Below are positions 8,730 through 17,718 of a stretch of 64,000 nt of DNA, piece after piece. Location of the stretch: the NCBI RefSeq assembly GCF_003991355.1, contig NZ_RCSU01000002.1, positions 1 through 64,000 on the forward strand. The letters are read 5' to 3'. The position numbers and the translations under genes are program-made. Below the pieces are notes generated by a model, which searched no databases, had not been told where the DNA came from, and worked only from the letters and a program-made list of their open reading frames with translations. This DNA comes from Pseudoflavitalea rhizosphaerae. Lineage in GTDB: Bacteria; Bacteroidota; Bacteroidia; Chitinophagales; Chitinophagaceae. Every line of letters starts with the position of its first letter. The first letter of the stretch is position 1.

Positions 8730-10238
8730 TCATTGTTTCAGTGGGCGTGCCGGCCTGGTTTCGTTTGTAAGCAGTCCATTGTTGAACTCTATCTCATCAT
8801 TCGCGATAGGAACAATCCAGGCTGCAGCATCCTGTTCATAGGGCCCCAGTTCATAATAACCGTTATCTCCGTATCCGTTTCCCGTGTATACTACAGAACG
8901 ATGTATGATGGATTTACTGAATGGATATTTGCTGTTCACTGCATAACGGCGAAGATCAAACCAGCGGTGTATTTCAAGGCAAAGCTCGCGTCTTCGTTCA
9001 TCGCGGATAAAGTTGATCAGTGTAGCGCCTTCTGCATTTACCGGAGGAAGATCTGATGGTTTGAAACGGGTTTTCCTGAATTCCTGTAAGGTGTTGCGGG
9101 CTTCTTCGAAGCGATCGAGGGCCGCCAGCGCTTCTGCCTTATTCAGGTAAATTTCGGCGAGACGGACAAGGAACAGATCACCTACAGCGTTCACTGAAGG
9201 GCTGGGACTTGTTCTTTTTTTGGCTATTCTCATTTCTCCTCTGCTGTTCCTTTGAAAGAAAACCTTCAGGCGCAGATCATTTTGAGAATAGGCAGAGAGG
9301 AGGTTGTCTGAAGCCTTGTAGGCGGTGCGGGTGGGGATATCCTGGTGTAAGGCCATAATATGGATTAGTCCATAATTTGTACCCATGGTGAATATCACCT
9401 CAGCATCATGATTGGTCAGAAAATCTTTTTCTTCGATATAAGTATTCAGATCCATCAACTTATACTTATTGATATCGATCACCTTGCTGGCATATTCAAT
9501 AGCCTTCTCATAATTTTCCATGTAGAGATAGATCCTGCTTAGGAATGCCTGCGCAGCCGCCTGGTTCACCCGGATGGTGGAGGATTCATTGGCGCCTGCC
9601 AGCGCTTTCTCTGCTTCCAGCAGATCTGCAACGATCTGATCATATACCTGTTTGGTACTGCTGCGGACAACGAACTGGTCTTTGATAGCGGGATCTGTTT
9701 TCAGCGGAACGCCGAAATCAGTAGCCGCAGTAGCCAATTTATAAGGCTTTCCATAAATGTTTACCAGTACGAAGTAGTACCAGGCCCTCAGGAAAAAGGC
9801 TTCTCCGGATATTCTCTTCAATGTAGCGGCAGGCTCGCCTTTCTCCTGCAATGATGGAATATTTTGAAGTATAGAATTGATCCGGGCAATCCTGCTGTAT
9901 GTTTCTGAGAAGAACAGATCGTTAGTGATAAGTTGCCCTCCGGCTGTCATTCGCGGTTGTTCCTGCCAGTGATGAAATCCTGTCTCTATCTCAAATCGAT
10001 CGTAGGTATCAGGTATCACCAGCGCAAGGTCATCATCCATTTCATGCAGCATTTGAGGAGTACCCGGTTGAAGATAATTTATGTACGCATCTCCCACCAG
10101 CAATTCATCGAGATCTGCTGCCGACTCAACAAAGCTTTTATTCTGGGAATAGGTGGCGAGGAATTTTTTGCAGGAGACGGTGCTGAGACTCAGTATGCAA
10201 AACAAAAAGATCAATATCCTGTTAGCAGTTGAATGCAT
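8730..10238 (-). CDS. SusD/RagB-family nutrient-binding outer-membrane lipoprotein, module B
   Basis: This is the surface lipoprotein that caps the SusC channel and captures substrate. It has a lipoprotein signal (FLFCILSLSTVSC-KKFL) and SusD TPR-like helices including the A-FLRAWYYFVLVNIYGKPY segment. The C-terminal RRRELCLEIHRWFDLRRYA-type region is typical of the family. The reading frame is open to 10379, but the ATG at 10238 gives a normal signal peptide and a 502-residue protein, and it lies 10 bases after the susC stop. The paralogue in module A is at 26693-28177. The substrate cannot be read from sequence. Confidence 0.93.
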   Translation of the reverse strand: MHSTANRILIFLFCILSLSTVSCKKFLATYSQNKSFVESAADLDELLVGDAYINYLQPGTPQMLHEMDDDLALVIPDTYDRFEIETGFHHWQEQPRMTAGGQLITNDLFFSETYSRIARINSILQNIPSLQEKGEPAATLKRISGEAFFLRAWYYFVLVNIYGKPYKLATAATDFGVPLKTDPAIKDQFVVRSSTKQVYDQIVADLLEAEKALAGANESSTIRVNQAAAQAFLSRIYLYMENYEKAIEYASKVIDINKYKLMDLNTYIEEKDFLTNHDAEVIFTMGTNYGLIHIMALHQDIPTRTAYKASDNLLSAYSQNDLRLKVFFQRNSRGEMRIAKKRTSPSPSVNAVGDLFLVRLAEIYLNKAEALAALDRFEEARNTLQEFRKTRFKPSDLPPVNAEGATLINFIRDERRRELCLEIHRWFDLRRYAVNSKYPFSKSIIHRSVVYTGNGYGDNGYYELGPYEQDAAAWIVPIANDEIEFNNGLLTNETRPARPLKQ

Positions 10239-10248
10239 AATGGTAGAT

Positions 10249-13200
10249 TTAAAAACTAATATTGAGGTTGAGGGCATATACCGGCCTGATGGAAAGAGTG
10301 ATATTATCAGCGGAACCAGATTGGGAAGGAGCCTGTCCGCGAAGCGCTTTATTGGCAAATGTGTAAAGGTTGCTGCCACTGAAATTTGCCGTGGCGCCTT
10401 TACAATATAGTTTTCTGCATAACGCTTCCGGAAACATGTAAATCAGCGAAACAGACTGGAGTTTGAGATAATCTCCTTTCACCACCCGCAGGTCCGAGAA
10501 ATCATACATCTGGTAATAATCTGAAGCAAATCGGGTAGGCATGTTGTAAGCTCCCCACCAGCCAAAATGGTCGTCTTGAAAGTTATCCGAAGTTCCCTGT
10601 ATAGCCGGGATATTGGTGAATTTTTCGTCTCCCGGATAGCGCCATCTTTGCGTAAATTCTTTGCGAAGGTTTTGTTGTGAACTGGGCCTGAAAGTGCCGT
10701 AATTTCCTGATGTCATCTGAAGCAACCTGATCTTGTTGCCAACACTGTAGGTGAAAGTAAAACTGAATGTCCAGTTCCCATATACGAATGAATTAAGGAT
10801 ACCACCCTGAAGAACAGGTTCCCTTCTTCCAGACTCCACCATTACCATGCTGAAAACTTCGGCTTTCGTCATCTTATTATATTTTTCCACGAGTTCCTCT
10901 TTATTTTCAGGTTCAGCTCCATAAAAAACAGGAAATCCATATTCCGGGTCAAGGCCTTTAAAGCGATAAGAATAAAACGTATTGACAGATTTTCCATTGA
11001 TAGGCACCTTACCCTCCAGGTAGCTCTGGTAAGTAAAGGAGGCTGCATCCGCCATTACATTACGGCTTTTAATGTTGTTATTGATCAGTGTGTTGAATAC
11101 CTGTCCCAATTGAGGATCGAAACGCCATATGAATCTTTTTTTACCGGCCCCCAGATTGTCGATGAACTTGAAATTCAGGCTCATTTCCACACCCTGGTTT
11201 TCCAATGTTCCTCCATTCACAACATAATTATCATTCGGAGCTCCATTCACAGTGGACACCCGCTTATGCAGGAATGCATTGGTGGTTTTGCTGTAGAAAT
11301 AAGCCAGTGAACCATTGATTGCTCCTTTCAGGATGGAAAAATCCAATCCACCACCGTAATCTTGTGTTTTTTCCCAAGCCAGATCCGGGTTGGGAAAAGA
11401 AGTGATTTTGGAGGAAAATGCATTGTAGAAAGTATTGATCATGCCTTTGTTGATAATGGTGTAGGGTGTCTGGCCATCCAACATATTCCCCTTTGTGCCA
11501 AATCGCAACTGCAATGCCGCCTGGTCTACCCATGATACATTTCGCAACAGATCTTCATGAATATTCCATCGGCCAGACAGTGCCCAGGTGGGCAGGAACT
11601 TTTCATTACTCCTCGAACCAAATGAATTGGAGAAGTCCTGGCTGGTGGTGGCAGTGATCACATAGCGCTCATTGAAAACATAGGTGGAAGTCAGGTAAGG
11701 GCGGACTGTATTTTGTATGTCTTCTGTGATGACGGGGGCGCTGTTGACAGCCTGCCAGCTGGCAAAAGTTGTGTATTTATTCGGATCTATTTGTGCGAAG
11801 CTATGCCCCCTGCCCGGATAATATCCCCGGCTTCTTATTGCAATTGAATTGCCTCGCGCAGATCGCAGATCAGCAGCCACTTCTACAGTGAGTTGGTGCC
11901 TTTTTTGCCGATCGAGGAACCTGGAGAAATTGACACGGCCGTTGATGCTATAGTTCTGCTTCCTGACCTGCAGCGTTTGCAGCTCCCCTCCAAAAGGCAT
12001 CGGATCTGTTATTGGCATGAATGTATTCAGAATGGGATCGACTGCAATATTTCTGAGCTGGATGGCCCATTCTGTATTTTCTTCAAACCATACGTCATGG
12101 CTGGAGTTGCCACCCGTATAGCTGAGCGTGGATTGGAACTGAATTCCTTTGGCGATCTCATAACTGAGGTCGATACTGGCGGTGTGTTCATTATTTTCTG
12201 TTCTTTCCGCGGTATGGTCCATCTCATTCAGGATGTTCATCGTTTTATAACCTTTGACCCCATATGAGACGGGTTTGGAGCTGACGGTTGAATAGAAATA
12301 GCGTGATCCATCTTCATTATACAATGGGATAGCGCGGCTGGTGCCATAAGCATAATTGAGAACGCCAATCTCTCCGGGCGTATATTTTCTTTTTTCTTTG
12401 TAAAGTTGGATATTGAAATCTACTTTGAATTTTCTGTAGTTCATCTGCAGGTTCAGCAAACCGGTGTAACGGTCATTGCTTTCTTTTTTGATCACGCCGG
12501 GGTCTGAATGGTATCCAACTGATGCGCGATAGAAGATCGATTGAGAGCCTCCAGACACACTTAAAGAATGTTTGGTGGTGAATACATCGCGCATCGTATT
12601 GCCCAGCCAGTCTGTATTTATGGCTTCAGCCCTGTCAACACTTTTTTTGAATGTTTCAAAATCGATCCGGCCGGCATAGTAGTCAACAATATCTTTTTCA
12701 TAAGCTTCGAGGGCGCTACCACGCAGTACCATTTGCTTTTCGATCATTTCCCGGGAAACATCGATCCGCTCGCGGGAATCCATCATGTAAACGTCCCTGT
12801 CTGTATACCTGGGTCTTCGTGTGTAGGTTCCTGTTACATTGTAATTGACAGTGGGAGGACCGGGCTTTCCTCTCTTGGTGGTGATCACGATAACACCATT
12901 GGCCGCTCTTACGCCATACAACGCAGCGGCTGTTGCATCTTTCAATATATCGATCTGATCGATGTCGTAAGGATTCAATCCGGAAATGGCATTGCCCAGC
13001 AGGTTCACGAAATCAGGATCATTGATCCTTTCCGCAGGGATAGGGAAGGGATTGGTGCGAACGATTCCATCCACCACCCAAAGCGGTTCCCTGGATCCCA
13101 AATATGTGTTGGTTCCCCGGATACGCAGCTTGGGAGCGGCGCCCGCCTGTCCGGAGTTTTGCAGGAACATCATACCGGGCACGCGTCCTTCCAGCATCTT

Positions 13201-14055
13201 ATCAACCGTATTCAAACCCGGTTGCATAATTGAATCCATCTTTAAAGAGGTAACTGCACCTGTCAGGTATTTTTGTTTGATCTTCTGATAACCGTTGTAA
13301 ATAACGGTTTCCTCCAGTACATCATTGGAACGGGCCATCCTGATGATTACATTTTGTTTGCCGGGAAATACCAGCTGGCTGATCGCTCCATCGATGCTCC
13401 GTTTCCTTGACCGCTCAACAGGTACTACTGTGAACTGTTCGCCATTGAGCCGCACTGCAATAGGCGTGAAACCAACAGCAGATATATCCAGTATGTCGCC
13501 TTCTTTTACATCCAGCGAAAAACTACCGTCTGCAACGGAAGTGGTGCCAAGTTTGGTACCTCTGATGCGTATACTCACATTGGACATCGGCTGGCCGTCG
13601 GCATCCAGGATGCGACCTCTAACATCCGGGATATGCAGGATAACCGGTTCGATCTTCAGACTTGTTTGTACACGGAGAGATAAAATAATATTGTTTTCAC
13701 TGATGGTAAAACTCACCGGTTGTTCCCTGAACACCCATTGCAATAACTCCTGCAATGGCATATTGTAAGCCGAGAGTGTAACAGGCTTCGTATTGTCCAG
13801 CATATCCTTGTTGTAGAAAACGACATATCCGGTTTGCTGCTTGATGGCATTGAACACTTGTTTCAACGGGATGTCTTTTCCGGAGATCGTTACAGTTTGA
13901 GCGGAACCTGCAGCATGTACCTGTAAGAAAGCGATCGTCAAAAGCAGGGCGGTTAATTTCATAACCAGCAGAATTTTGGTGAAAGGGCTTCGGCTTCCCC
14001 GCTGATCCTCGGGCACAAGCGGGTTTGAACCTGACCCGGAAGCAATTTTTTGCAT
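10249..14055 (-). CDS. SusC/RagA TonB-dependent outer-membrane transporter with STN domain, module B
   Basis: This TonB-dependent outer-membrane importer (about 1268 residues) partners with the adjacent SusD. In order: a signal segment after an N-terminal extension (VMKLTALLLTIAF), an STN signalling domain (KQVFNAIKQQTGYVVFYN), a CarboxypepD_reg-like domain (GRILDADGQPMSNVSI), a plug with the TNTYLGSREPLWVVDG segment, and a large beta-barrel ending in ALNLNISF. The start at 14055 follows an AAAGGT sequence, a context shared with the module D SusC. The STN domain implies signalling to the FecR at 14277. Residues about 261-337 are encoded by the 230-bp block that is identical to module A. Confidence 0.93.
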   Translation of the reverse strand: MQKIASGSGSNPLVPEDQRGSRSPFTKILLVMKLTALLLTIAFLQVHAAGSAQTVTISGKDIPLKQVFNAIKQQTGYVVFYNKDMLDNTKPVTLSAYNMPLQELLQWVFREQPVSFTISENNIILSLRVQTSLKIEPVILHIPDVRGRILDADGQPMSNVSIRIRGTKLGTTSVADGSFSLDVKEGDILDISAVGFTPIAVRLNGEQFTVVPVERSRKRSIDGAISQLVFPGKQNVIIRMARSNDVLEETVIYNGYQKIKQKYLTGAVTSLKMDSIMQPGLNTVDKMLEGRVPGMMFLQNSGQAGAAPKLRIRGTNTYLGSREPLWVVDGIVRTNPFPIPAERINDPDFVNLLGNAISGLNPYDIDQIDILKDATAAALYGVRAANGVIVITTKRGKPGPPTVNYNVTGTYTRRPRYTDRDVYMMDSRERIDVSREMIEKQMVLRGSALEAYEKDIVDYYAGRIDFETFKKSVDRAEAINTDWLGNTMRDVFTTKHSLSVSGGSQSIFYRASVGYHSDPGVIKKESNDRYTGLLNLQMNYRKFKVDFNIQLYKEKRKYTPGEIGVLNYAYGTSRAIPLYNEDGSRYFYSTVSSKPVSYGVKGYKTMNILNEMDHTAERTENNEHTASIDLSYEIAKGIQFQSTLSYTGGNSSHDVWFEENTEWAIQLRNIAVDPILNTFMPITDPMPFGGELQTLQVRKQNYSINGRVNFSRFLDRQKRHQLTVEVAADLRSARGNSIAIRSRGYYPGRGHSFAQIDPNKYTTFASWQAVNSAPVITEDIQNTVRPYLTSTYVFNERYVITATTSQDFSNSFGSRSNEKFLPTWALSGRWNIHEDLLRNVSWVDQAALQLRFGTKGNMLDGQTPYTIINKGMINTFYNAFSSKITSFPNPDLAWEKTQDYGGGLDFSILKGAINGSLAYFYSKTTNAFLHKRVSTVNGAPNDNYVVNGGTLENQGVEMSLNFKFIDNLGAGKKRFIWRFDPQLGQVFNTLINNNIKSRNVMADAASFTYQSYLEGKVPINGKSVNTFYSYRFKGLDPEYGFPVFYGAEPENKEELVEKYNKMTKAEVFSMVMVESGRREPVLQGGILNSFVYGNWTFSFTFTYSVGNKIRLLQMTSGNYGTFRPSSQQNLRKEFTQRWRYPGDEKFTNIPAIQGTSDNFQDDHFGWWGAYNMPTRFASDYYQMYDFSDLRVVKGDYLKLQSVSLIYMFPEALCRKLYCKGATANFSGSNLYTFANKALRGQAPSQSGSADNITLSIRPVYALNLNISF
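13043..13272. repeat. 230-bp block identical to 30984-31213 (SusC plug region)
   Basis: By eye this segment matches the module A susC segment base for base, while sequence on both sides diverges at once. The first mismatches are at 13042/30983 and 13273/31214. It encodes the end of the linker and the first part of the plug domain. The pattern suggests recent gene conversion between the two susC copies. Confidence 0.85.
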
Positions 14056-14122
14056 ACCTTTGGGTAAGTTTTGGTGGTAAATTAAAAGGAGTAATCGCCT
14101 TTGAGGATCCAACGAAACTGTT

Positions 14123-14149
14123 GCCGGGAGTGCCTCTAACACTTCCGGC
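14123..14149 (-). promoter_or_regulatory. Hairpin in susC leader, module B
   Basis: On the minus strand GCCGGAAGTG pairs with CACTCCCGGC (one G-U pair) around a 7-base loop, between fecR and susC. A hairpin with nearly the same stem occurs in the leader of the module D susC (52771-52795). On the opposite (plus) strand it is followed by TTTTCTT, so it may also act as a terminator for antisense transcription. The role in the sense direction (attenuator or stability element) is inferred. Confidence 0.55.
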
Positions 14150-14276
14150 TTTTCTTATCGGACCCAGGTAAAATTATAGGCAGGCTAATGGCTTCCGGAA
14201 TTTCACCGGTCATTTTCAAGATTAAGGAAAGGTTCTGCTATGGTTATTATGGAATCACAAATTTTGAGAATAGGAA

Positions 14277-15428
14277 TCAATCAGGAAGCACAATCAGTGT
14301 TCTGCCTTCCTGTCTGAAATGGATCCCTGATTTTTCGAGTGCGAGCAAAATGCCGTTGAGCGATGTATTCATTTTCATTTCGCCACCAAAAGCGATGGCC
14401 GGAATACCGTTCTGGTATTCAACTTCAATATCGTACCAGCGCTCCAGCTGGCGCATCACCTCTTCCAGGGAAGCGCCTTCAAAATTGAAGAACCCGCGCT
14501 GCCAGGCCATCACTTTTTCAGTATCGGCATTATTGATAAGGTGCAGTTTATCGGTTATGCGTGCCTGTTGTCCGGGTTTTACCATCGTTCCGTTCACTTT
14601 TATACTTCCATCGATCAAAGTAGTATTGAGATCTTTTTCATTTGAATAGGCGCTGACATTGAAACTGGTGCCCAGCACTTCAATCTGCGCTTTGTTTCCC
14701 GCATCCACAACAAAGGGCTGCCTTGCATTCTTTTTGACTTCAAAATAAGCTTCGCCCTGTAATTCAACTTTTCTTTCTCTGCCGGTGAAGGCAATGGGAT
14801 ATCGAATGGAGCTGGCTGCATTCAGCCATACCTCCGAACCATCTGGCAGGGTCAGCTTATACTGCCTTCCTTTGGGGGTAGACATAGTATTGTAGCTGCT
14901 TTTGTTCCCTGTTCCTTCATAAACCAGGGCGCCATTCACCACTTTAGTTGTTACTCCTTCCTGAAGCGCCACTGTTGCATTGCTGATGGTATCCAGTAAC
15001 ACTGCAGCCCCGTCTGCCAAAGTCAGGATGGCTCCATTTTTTCCTGGAGGGATGGTAACTGTCTCAGCTATTGTTGTTGCTTGTTTTTTATTGTCCAACC
15101 AGCGCCAGTAACCAATTCCAGCCACCAATATGATAGCGGCAGCAGCAACCCATTTATAGGCCGCTCTCATTGATATGGTCCTTCTTGCCAATTCATGTTT
15201 ATTCCACTCAGCAACTCTGCCCTGCATTTGAACAAGCAGTTGCTCATCCAGCTTTCCTTCGCTGTTGTCAGCTTCCATCAGTTCAGCATATTCATTCATC
15301 AACTCAGCAACTTCCGCTTCCGAAAGCCCTTTAATGGATTCACGAAACTCCGTAAGTTCCTCTTCTGAAGGGCCCCTGACTGCAAACTCCCGCAATAATT
15401 CCAGTTGTCTGATTTTTGAAATACTCAT
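14277..15428 (-). CDS. FecR-family anti-sigma regulator, module B
   Basis: This is a 383-residue inner-membrane regulator that is expected to hold its cognate sigma factor until SusC signals through its STN domain. It has an N-terminal cytoplasmic anti-sigma region (residues 1-90), one membrane helix (about 92-109), a periplasmic FecR domain (LPDGSEVWLNAASSIRYP, then GEAYFEV) and a DUF4974-like C-terminal domain ending in LIVLPD. It lies 58 bases downstream of the sigma gene stop and upstream of susC, so its partners are 15487-16134 and 10249-14055. Organisation and length are normal for Bacteroidota FecR. Confidence 0.93.
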   Translation of the reverse strand: MSISKIRQLELLREFAVRGPSEEELTEFRESIKGLSEAEVAELMNEYAELMEADNSEGKLDEQLLVQMQGRVAEWNKHELARRTISMRAAYKWVAAAAIILVAGIGYWRWLDNKKQATTIAETVTIPPGKNGAILTLADGAAVLLDTISNATVALQEGVTTKVVNGALVYEGTGNKSSYNTMSTPKGRQYKLTLPDGSEVWLNAASSIRYPIAFTGRERKVELQGEAYFEVKKNARQPFVVDAGNKAQIEVLGTSFNVSAYSNEKDLNTTLIDGSIKVNGTMVKPGQQARITDKLHLINNADTEKVMAWQRGFFNFEGASLEEVMRQLERWYDIEVEYQNGIPAIAFGGEMKMNTSLNGILLALEKSGIHFRQEGRTLIVLPD

Positions 15429-15486
15429 GGTATTTAATTAAGACGGTTCCCGAAGATGGGTAAGGACATTTAGATCCTGTTTTTTT

Positions 15487-16134
15487 TCAGAAAAATGAAT
15501 AAATGGAAATAATCCAGAGGGAAGTCCAGTCCTTATTGTTTATCAGACAGGCTTTGATGAACTGTACCGCACGGGTCAGGTTCTTCTGGACGGCAGGTAT
15601 GGTACTCCCCGTATGCGCTGCAATTTCAGCCAGGGACAGGTCTCCGGAGTGCCGCAACAGGAAGATCTCTCTTTGTTTGTCTGAGAGCCTGTTAATAGCA
15701 TCCCTGGCGATAATATGGTATTGCTTCAATAGATAGTCTTCTTCAGCCTGGGCTTCGATACGGTCAGTACTTAAGATCTGGCCATAATATTTTTGTTGAA
15801 CAGCTCTTTCCCTCTGGCGGTCTATGAGTAAATTTCTGGCGATCCTTTGAATATAATGCTCCAGGGAATTGATCCCGGCTAATGTTTCTCTTCGGGTCCA
15901 GATCTTGAACAAAGTATCCTGAACAACTTCTTCCGCTTCCGTTCTATCAATAGAAAAGGGGAGGATGAATTTCAGAAGCCGTTGCTGAAAATGGCAATAG
16001 ATACGGGTATATGCCTGTTCATCTCCTTCAGCAAGCCTCAGGAGCAATTCTTTTTCATTATATGTAGGGTGGGTATTTATTATCGTGGTATCTGCTAAGG
16101 CGCAAACTACAAAAATCCGGGCATTTGCCTTCAT
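15487..16134 (-). CDS. ECF sigma factor (FecI-like), module B
   Basis: This sigma-70 family ECF factor has region 2 (AEEVVQDTLFKIWTRRE, then LEHYIQRIARNLLID) and region 4 (RLSDKQREIFLLRHSGDLSLAEI). The C-terminus is hydrophobic (WTSLWIISIYSFF), as in many Bacteroidota FecI-like factors. It is 215 residues from the only ATG; the first 20 or so residues look non-conserved, so a shorter non-ATG start is possible. It should drive the susCD genes downstream under control of the FecR at 14277-15428. A hairpin at 16197-16227 separates it from the end of module A. Confidence 0.9.
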   Translation of the reverse strand: MKANARIFVVCALADTTIINTHPTYNEKELLLRLAEGDEQAYTRIYCHFQQRLLKFILPFSIDRTEAEEVVQDTLFKIWTRRETLAGINSLEHYIQRIARNLLIDRQRERAVQQKYYGQILSTDRIEAQAEEDYLLKQYHIIARDAINRLSDKQREIFLLRHSGDLSLAEIAAHTGSTIPAVQKNLTRAVQFIKACLINNKDWTSLWIISIYSFF

Positions 16135-16196
16135 AGTTATTCGGCGCTATGCAATTATCCGGGAACTTAGCTATGGTCATAGGCAGGAAATACGCA

Positions 16197-16227
16197 GAAG
16201 GCGCCTGCATTGCATGCAGACGCCTTC
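16197..16227. terminator. Hairpin between modules A and B, likely transcription terminator
   Basis: GAAGGCG-C-CTGCAT pairs with ATGCAG-A-CGCCTTC around a 3-base loop, giving a 13-bp stem with one internal mismatch. It follows the stop of the last module A gene (16254, minus strand) and precedes the module B sigma gene. The following U-tract is weak, so I call it from position and stem strength. Confidence 0.6.
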
Positions 16228-16253
16228 CACAAAAGCATTATTGGCAATACTAA

Positions 16254-17570
16254 CTATTCTCCGATCAATGCGAGGATGCCTTCATTCCGAATGATCATCA
16301 TACCCTGACGGTCCTCTGTAATGCCTTCTTCCAGTTTATAAGTGTACCGCGGTTTGACTCCATCCATTATGGTAGGCATGAACCTGAACTGAATATTTGG
16401 GGTTGCTTTCAATGCTTCTCCTACTTCAATGATATGGGTTGATACGATGAACAGGCAATCCTGGTATTCAGCAAAAGCTTGAGTAACGGCCAGCGTACCG
16501 TCATAGGCATCTTTCACATTGGTGCCTTTGAACAGCTCATCGAACATCAGCAATAATCTCTTACCGCTCGCAGCTGCATCGGCAGCTTGTTTTACGCGTA
16601 CCACTTCGGCATAGAAATGACTATAGCCAAGCCCGATATTATCAGCCACGTTGATACTCGAATACATGCCTTCGCGTACAGAGAATTCAAATGCAGAAGC
16701 AGCAACGGGGAAGCCCATATGGGCGAGATACATTCCGATGCCGATCGATTTCATCAATGTTGATTTCCCTGCCATATTCGCCCCTGTGAGAAAGATCACA
16801 TTCAGATCTTCCTGCATGAAGAGGTCATTCCCGATGGCTTTATCGATGCAGGGGTGTTTCAGGTCCTTCGCCAGCAATATATTCCGATCCGGGGCTAACG
16901 CCTTCGCATAGGTGAAACCTTTCTTCCGGGCCACATTGCTCACGGCAATGTATAAATCCAATTCATAGATAAACTGTAACAGGTTGTCCATTTCAGTGGG
17001 GAATCGGCTTTTCAGCAGGTGATCATATTGCGCAAGAACCGCCACTGGCAGGTCTTTATAGATATCGGTGTTGCGGAGTTTATGCAGTTGTTTATCGGAA
17101 AGCAGCTGGAGCAGCTGGTTGACACGAGCAGCCAATGGGCTTTTCAACTGCTGCAGTGTTTCCAGTATCCCATGGCAACGATTCAGGGTAACGATGGTGG
17201 CCTGCAGCCCCTGTACAGATTTCTTGTACCGTTCATCGCGGGTGAGCTTGCTGAGTAGTTTTTGCGTGAGCATACTGCACATGATGGCGAAAGCGCTCTT
17301 GCCTGTGCCTGCATCGAGGTATTCCCGCATGATATTGAGCTGCTGTACATCGAAGGAAAAACTCAGGTTTGATTGCTGGAAAAAATGGAAAATGCTACTG
17401 CGTTGATTGATGCTTTTAGCATCGAGCAGAGGATTGCGGAACATCGTATCCAGCAATTGTTCACCGCCCCGCGTTTTGACTTCATTAAAAAGATGGTATA
17501 CTGATCCCTGTCTGAATTTTCCCAGCAGGTTCAGTTCCTCCACTGTTTGTTTATCTGTATTGAATTGCAT
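16254..17570 (-). CDS. Short MutS-like ATPase 2, module A
   Basis: This 438-residue MutS-family protein has only a helical lever/clamp-like region and the C-terminal ATPase domain. The Walker A TGANMAGKST is at residues 252-261, the Walker B LMFDE at about 331-335, followed by LFKGTN, and STHIIEVGE comes later. MutS proper is about 850 residues and starts with a mismatch-binding domain, which is missing here. It differs from the other two copies in the window (1-1199 and 17719-19026), so the pair is an old duplication. A hetero-oligomer of the two is plausible because MutS ATPases dimerise. It is the last gene of module A. A long palindrome lies just upstream. Confidence 0.88.
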   Translation of the reverse strand: MQFNTDKQTVEELNLLGKFRQGSVYHLFNEVKTRGGEQLLDTMFRNPLLDAKSINQRSSIFHFFQQSNLSFSFDVQQLNIMREYLDAGTGKSAFAIMCSMLTQKLLSKLTRDERYKKSVQGLQATIVTLNRCHGILETLQQLKSPLAARVNQLLQLLSDKQLHKLRNTDIYKDLPVAVLAQYDHLLKSRFPTEMDNLLQFIYELDLYIAVSNVARKKGFTYAKALAPDRNILLAKDLKHPCIDKAIGNDLFMQEDLNVIFLTGANMAGKSTLMKSIGIGMYLAHMGFPVAASAFEFSVREGMYSSINVADNIGLGYSHFYAEVVRVKQAADAAASGKRLLLMFDELFKGTNVKDAYDGTLAVTQAFAEYQDCLFIVSTHIIEVGEALKATPNIQFRFMPTIMDGVKPRYTYKLEEGITEDRQGMMIIRNEGILALIGE

Positions 17571-17592
17571 TAATGTTGAATTTTATCATGGT

Positions 17593-17709
17593 GTGCCCAG
17601 TCGCTCGCCTCCCGGCGAGTGACTTTTGTTGGTTCGCCTCCGGCGAACACGGTGTCGCCGGAGGCGACAAAATAGTAGTCACTCGCCGGGAGGCGAGCGA
17701 CTGCGGCAC
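17593..17709. repeat. Nested long palindrome, cruciform- or REP-like element
   Basis: The outer arms 17593-17623 and 17678-17709 pair over about 30 bp with one bulged base, including a perfect 24-bp inverted repeat (17600-17623 with 17678-17701). Inside, TTTTGT (17624-17629) pairs with ACAAAA (17667-17672), and TCGCCTCCGGCGA (17634-17646) pairs with TCGCCGGAGGCGA (17655-17667). Parts of the inner arms are themselves palindromic. It fills the gap between two MutS-like genes on the minus strand. It is far longer than a normal intrinsic terminator and resembles REP/BIME-type or miniature mobile elements. Confidence 0.85.
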
Positions 17710-17718
17710 CTTGATGAT

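Noticed and set aside
10239-10379. N-terminal extension of the module B SusD reading frame
   Set aside because: It overlaps the end of susC and would bury the lipoprotein signal; the start at 10238 is better supported.
12568-13233. Open frame of 221 codons on the plus strand
   Set aside because: It is antisense to the module B SusC; part of the frame recurs at 30963-31232 only because of the identical 230-bp block.
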